Shown here: in pieces, positions 15,387-17,586 of the stretch | Layout: each line of letters begins with the position of its first letter | Position numbering within the stretch: the first letter of the stretch is position 1 | Source of the DNA: JBBDIO01 sp040880365 | GTDB taxonomy: Bacteria; Chloroflexota; Anaerolineae; Caldilineales; Caldilineaceae | Assembly (NCBI GenBank): GCA_040880365.1 | Contig: JBBDIO010000201.1 | Span: forward strand, 1-17,586 | Direction: 5' to 3' | Length of the DNA stretch: 17,586 bases | The notes under the pieces: model-generated | Seen by the model: only the letters and a program-made list of their open reading frames with translations | The model's database searches: none | Told to the model about the DNA's origin: nothing | Position numbers and translations under genes: made by a program

Positions 15387-16337
15387 ATGTATCAACTAAT
15401 GCAGCGCCGGAATATCTGGTTTACCATTTCGGCGATTATGATTGTGCCCGGCCTGATTTTTATGATTTTTTCCATGGTCACCCGGGGCACGCCCCTGCCG
15501 CTGAATATTGATTACACGGGTGGGACGCTGTGGGAATTGCGCTTTGCCGAGCCGCTGGCACCGGCAGATTTGCGCCAGATTTTTGTGGAAGCGGGCTATG
15601 CGGATACAACCGCGTTTACGGTAGACGACGAGCTTACCTTGCAGGTCAAGTTCAAAGACATTTTGCCCGAAGAAAAGGAAGTGCTGATCGCCAATATAGA
15701 GAACCGCTTCGGCACTTTTGAAGAACGTTCCTATCGCAGTATCGGGCCTTCGGTCGGCGCCGAGGTGGCGCGGGCTGCGGTGGGCGCGGTCGCAGTGGCG
15801 GCTATCTTTATTCTGCTCTATATCGCCTGGGCGTTTCGACAGGTTCCGCATCCGACGCGCTATGGCTCCTGTGCGGTGATTGCTTTGGTGCATGATGTGC
15901 TGGTGACGATTAGTTTTATTGGCATCATGAACTGGCTGGTAGGGTGGGAGGTGGATGCGATCTTCCTGACGGCAATTCTGACGGTGATTGGGAAAAGCGT
16001 CAACGACACCATTGTGGTGTTCGACCGCATCCGCGAAAATCTGCGGCGCTATCGCACCGAACGCTACATCACCGTTGCCAATCGCAGCCTTTTGGAGACG
16101 CTGCAACGCTCGATTGGTACGCAGATAACGGTCTTGTTGATTATGGTGGCGTTGCTGCTTTTCGGCGGCGCGACGCTGCGCCAGTTTGTGGCGACGATGA
16201 TGGTAGGCATGATTGCCGGAACCTATAGCTCGATTTTTGTGGCGCCGCCACTTCTGGTGGCGTGGGAACAGGGAACGCTGTTTGGCAATCGCAGCCGCCG
16301 CACGCCGGTCGCCGACGGCACAACTGCCACGGCATAG
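15387..16337 (+). CDS. secF: Protein translocase subunit SecF
   Basis: SecF is the partner of SecD in the post-translational export motor. The 316-residue protein shows the first helix (about 11-30), the periplasmic-domain entry IDYTGGTLWEL (41-51; usual form xDFTGGT), SIGPSVG (118-124) before helix 2, ALVHDVLVTI (166-175), and GKSVNDTIVVFDRIREN (202-218), the family signature in helix 4 and the following loop. A lysine (203) occupies the place where the families I know have tyrosine. The C-terminal helices run from about 246 to 292. The cytosolic tail is short and polar. It lies 30 bp downstream of secD; AAAAGGGA at 15369-15376 may be its ribosome site, at somewhat long spacing. A hairpin and a terminator follow. 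Confidence 0.95.
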   Translation: MYQLMQRRNIWFTISAIMIVPGLIFMIFSMVTRGTPLPLNIDYTGGTLWELRFAEPLAPADLRQIFVEAGYADTTAFTVDDELTLQVKFKDILPEEKEVLIANIENRFGTFEERSYRSIGPSVGAEVARAAVGAVAVAAIFILLYIAWAFRQVPHPTRYGSCAVIALVHDVLVTISFIGIMNWLVGWEVDAIFLTAILTVIGKSVNDTIVVFDRIRENLRRYRTERYITVANRSLLETLQRSIGTQITVLLIMVALLLFGGATLRQFVATMMVGMIAGTYSSIFVAPPLLVAWEQGTLFGNRSRRTPVADGTTATA

Positions 16338-16355
16338 GCGACACCGGCAGAAAAT

Positions 16356-16373
16356 CGCGGCTGCGAAGCCGCG
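16356..16373 (+). other. Small GC-rich hairpin just after secF
   Basis: CGCGGCT pairs with AGCCGCG around a GCGA tetraloop of the stable GNRA class. It starts 19 bases after the secF stop and has no T-run, so it is unlikely to terminate alone. It could protect the 3' end of the secDF message from exonucleases. Confidence 0.5.
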
Positions 16374-16407
16374 TGATTTGAACCATACACGTGAATTGTA
16401 CACGCCA

Positions 16408-16466
16408 GAGGATGAAGTCGAGGGCCACCATGTTGCGCCCCTTTGGCTTCATCCTCGTTGTTTTTT
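16408..16466 (+). terminator. Rho-independent terminator of secD-secF
   Basis: GAGGATGAAG (16408-16417) pairs perfectly with CTTCATCCTC (16447-16456), followed by GTTG and six T residues. The 29-nt loop is unusually long for a terminator but contains an inner GGGC/GCCC pair (16422-16425, 16437-16440) that would compact it. It lies 71 bases after the secF stop. Confidence 0.75.
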
Positions 16467-16489
16467 AGAGACTTGCAGGGTGGGAGGCC

Positions 16490-16522
16490 AGTTGCCGGCG
16501 GCAACTTGTTGGCGGCAAATTG
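16490..16522. repeat. Inverted and direct repeat upstream of the alcohol dehydrogenase gene
   Basis: AGTTGCCG and CGGCAACT (16490-16497 and 16499-16506) flank one central G, an 8-bp perfect inverted repeat. GGCGGCAAMTTG occurs twice (16497-16508, 16511-16522). The pair lies 70-100 bases before the dehydrogenase start, a position suited to an operator. No clear promoter is paired with it. Confidence 0.5.
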
Positions 16523-16589
16523 CTAGCGGTCTGCGCCCCTGGGCAAGTTGTATCGCAAACCATGTTGATGCGAAGGGATACGCGGCCAA

Positions 16590-17586
16590 ATGCGCGAATA
16601 TGATGCATTGCCTGTGACCATGCACGCGGCGCGGCTGGGTGAACGAGGCGCGACGCTGGTCGAAGATTATCCTGTGCCGCGGCCCGGCGTGGCAGAAGCG
16701 GCGATCCGGGTGCATCTGGCGGGTATCTGTGCCACAGATTTGCAGCTGCTGGCGGGCTATAAGGGCGGCTATCGCGGGGTGCTGGGGCATGAATTTGTGG
16801 GTACGGTTGTGCAGGTGGGCGCAAACCCTCTGGGGGGCATGGCCCCGCGTGACGAGTTCCAGCATTGGCTGGGGCAACGCGTGGTGGGCGAGCTGAACAT
16901 TGGTTGTGGCACATGCGGTTTGTGTCGGCGCGGGCTGGGCAAACACTGTCGCCGCCGCCAAAGTCTGGGCATCATTGGACGCGACGGCGCATTCGCGCAT
17001 TATCTGACTCTGCCCGTGGCGAATCTGCATGTAGTGCCCCCAGAGATTCCCGACCGCGTGGCTGTCTTTGCGGAACCGCTGGCCGCGGCTTTGGAGATCC
17101 TTGAACAGGTGCATATCGCGCCTGCTACGCGCGTGATCGTGGTAGGCGATGGCCGTCTGGGCCAGTTGATTGCGCGCGTGCTTGCGCTGACCGGGTGTGA
17201 TCTGACGGTGGTGGGACGCCACGCCGAAAAGCTGGCTTTGCTGACGGCTGCTTGCGCGGGGCAGGCGCGGATTTCTTCGCCTGCGCTGCTGGAGGAGTTG
17301 GCGGCGGACCCTGCCGATGTGGTGGTCGATGCCACTGGGCGCGCAGCAGGCTTCGCGACCGCGCGGCGGCTGGTGCGTCCGGGGGGAACGCTGGTGCTGA
17401 AAAGTACCTTTGCCGAGCCAACGACCGCGGTGGACTTGAGCAGTCTGGTGGTCGATGAGGTGCGCGTCGTTGGCAGTCGTTGTGGACCGTTCGCCCCCGC
17501 ATTGCGGCTGTTGGCAGCAGGCCGCGTCGATGTCGAGCCGCTGATTAGTGCAGAATATCCGCTGGATCTGGCGACTACGGCCCTGG
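16590..17586 (+). CDS. Zinc-dependent MDR alcohol/polyol dehydrogenase, cut by the right edge
   Basis: The frame is open from ATG 16590 to the window end, 332 codons; the family is about 340-360 residues, so only the last few are missing. It is a medium-chain dehydrogenase using NAD(P). Catalytic zinc ligands are C47 (GICATD) and the GHE pair (66-68). The structural zinc site is the canonical CxxCxxCx7C at C106, C109, C112 and C120. AEPLA (161-165) and the nucleotide-binding VVGDGRLGQL (184-193) follow. The group includes threonine, sorbitol and L-idonate-type dehydrogenases and the substrate cannot be read from sequence. Homologues start near the second in-frame ATG (16620, MHAARLGE), so the first ten residues may not be translated. 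AAGGGA at 16573-16578 is a distant ribosome site for 16590. It follows the secF terminator, so it is its own unit. Confidence 0.85.
   Translation, partial: MREYDALPVTMHAARLGERGATLVEDYPVPRPGVAEAAIRVHLAGICATDLQLLAGYKGGYRGVLGHEFVGTVVQVGANPLGGMAPRDEFQHWLGQRVVGELNIGCGTCGLCRRGLGKHCRRRQSLGIIGRDGAFAHYLTLPVANLHVVPPEIPDRVAVFAEPLAAALEILEQVHIAPATRVIVVGDGRLGQLIARVLALTGCDLTVVGRHAEKLALLTAACAGQARISSPALLEELAADPADVVVDATGRAAGFATARRLVRPGGTLVLKSTFAEPTTAVDLSSLVVDEVRVVGSRCGPFAPALRLLAAGRVDVEPLISAEYPLDLATTAL

Overview
The window is about 60% GC by eye and densely coded. It holds eleven protein genes, ten of them complete or nearly so, plus a possible gene fragment at the left edge. There is no rRNA, tRNA, CRISPR array, transposase or phage gene. 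The gene mix points to a free-living bacterium. A Chloroflexota lineage is my best guess, from separate SecD and SecF, a MoxR/DUF58/DUF4129 envelope cluster, an SH3-like/Excalibur surface protein and a vertebrate-type PurB. This is inference from gene content, not a phylogenetic placement.

Layout. Positions 1-79 (minus) may be the start of a membrane protein running off the left edge. 70-1377 (minus) is an iron-dependent hydroxyacid-oxoacid transhydrogenase, with a recognisable promoter about 110 bp upstream. 1664-4227 (plus) is a tight pair: adenylosuccinate lyase (purB) and an RlmM/FtsJ-like rRNA 2'-O-methyltransferase, sharing one base. 4279-5559 (minus) is a membrane-anchored, Thr/Pro-rich protein with an SH3-like and an Excalibur domain. 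Divergent from it, 5727-6695 (plus) is a calcineurin-like phosphoesterase.

6719-13739 is a run of five minus-strand genes. In transcription order they are a GT2 glycosyltransferase, a fatty acyl-AMP ligase (FAAL)-like enzyme fused to an acyl carrier domain, a MoxR AAA+ ATPase, a DUF58 protein, and a multi-membrane-span DUF4129 protein whose tail carries a 12-bp/4-residue tandem repeat. The last three form a widespread cluster linked to envelope processes. The first two look like an acyl-activation plus glycosyl-transfer pair. 168 bp containing a perfect 14-bp palindrome separates the two halves, so they may be separate transcription units.

13959-16337 (plus) is secD-secF, driven by a consensus promoter (TTGACA, 17 bp, TATAAT). 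That promoter is divergent from a promoter for the glycosyltransferase built on a 12-bp duplication. A hairpin and a rho-independent terminator follow secF. A zinc-dependent MDR alcohol dehydrogenase (16590 to the right edge) lacks only its C-terminus.

Housekeeping functions (purine synthesis, rRNA modification, protein export) are interspersed with envelope-related genes. I found no clearly new defence or mobile system. The least explained parts are the FAAL-carrier/GT2 pair with repeat-rich upstream DNA, the palindrome before moxR, and a recurring habit of 9-16 bp direct duplications in intergenic DNA. No non-coding gap exceeds 300 bp. The largest (1378-1663, 16338-16589, 13740-13958) are described as regulatory features or findings.
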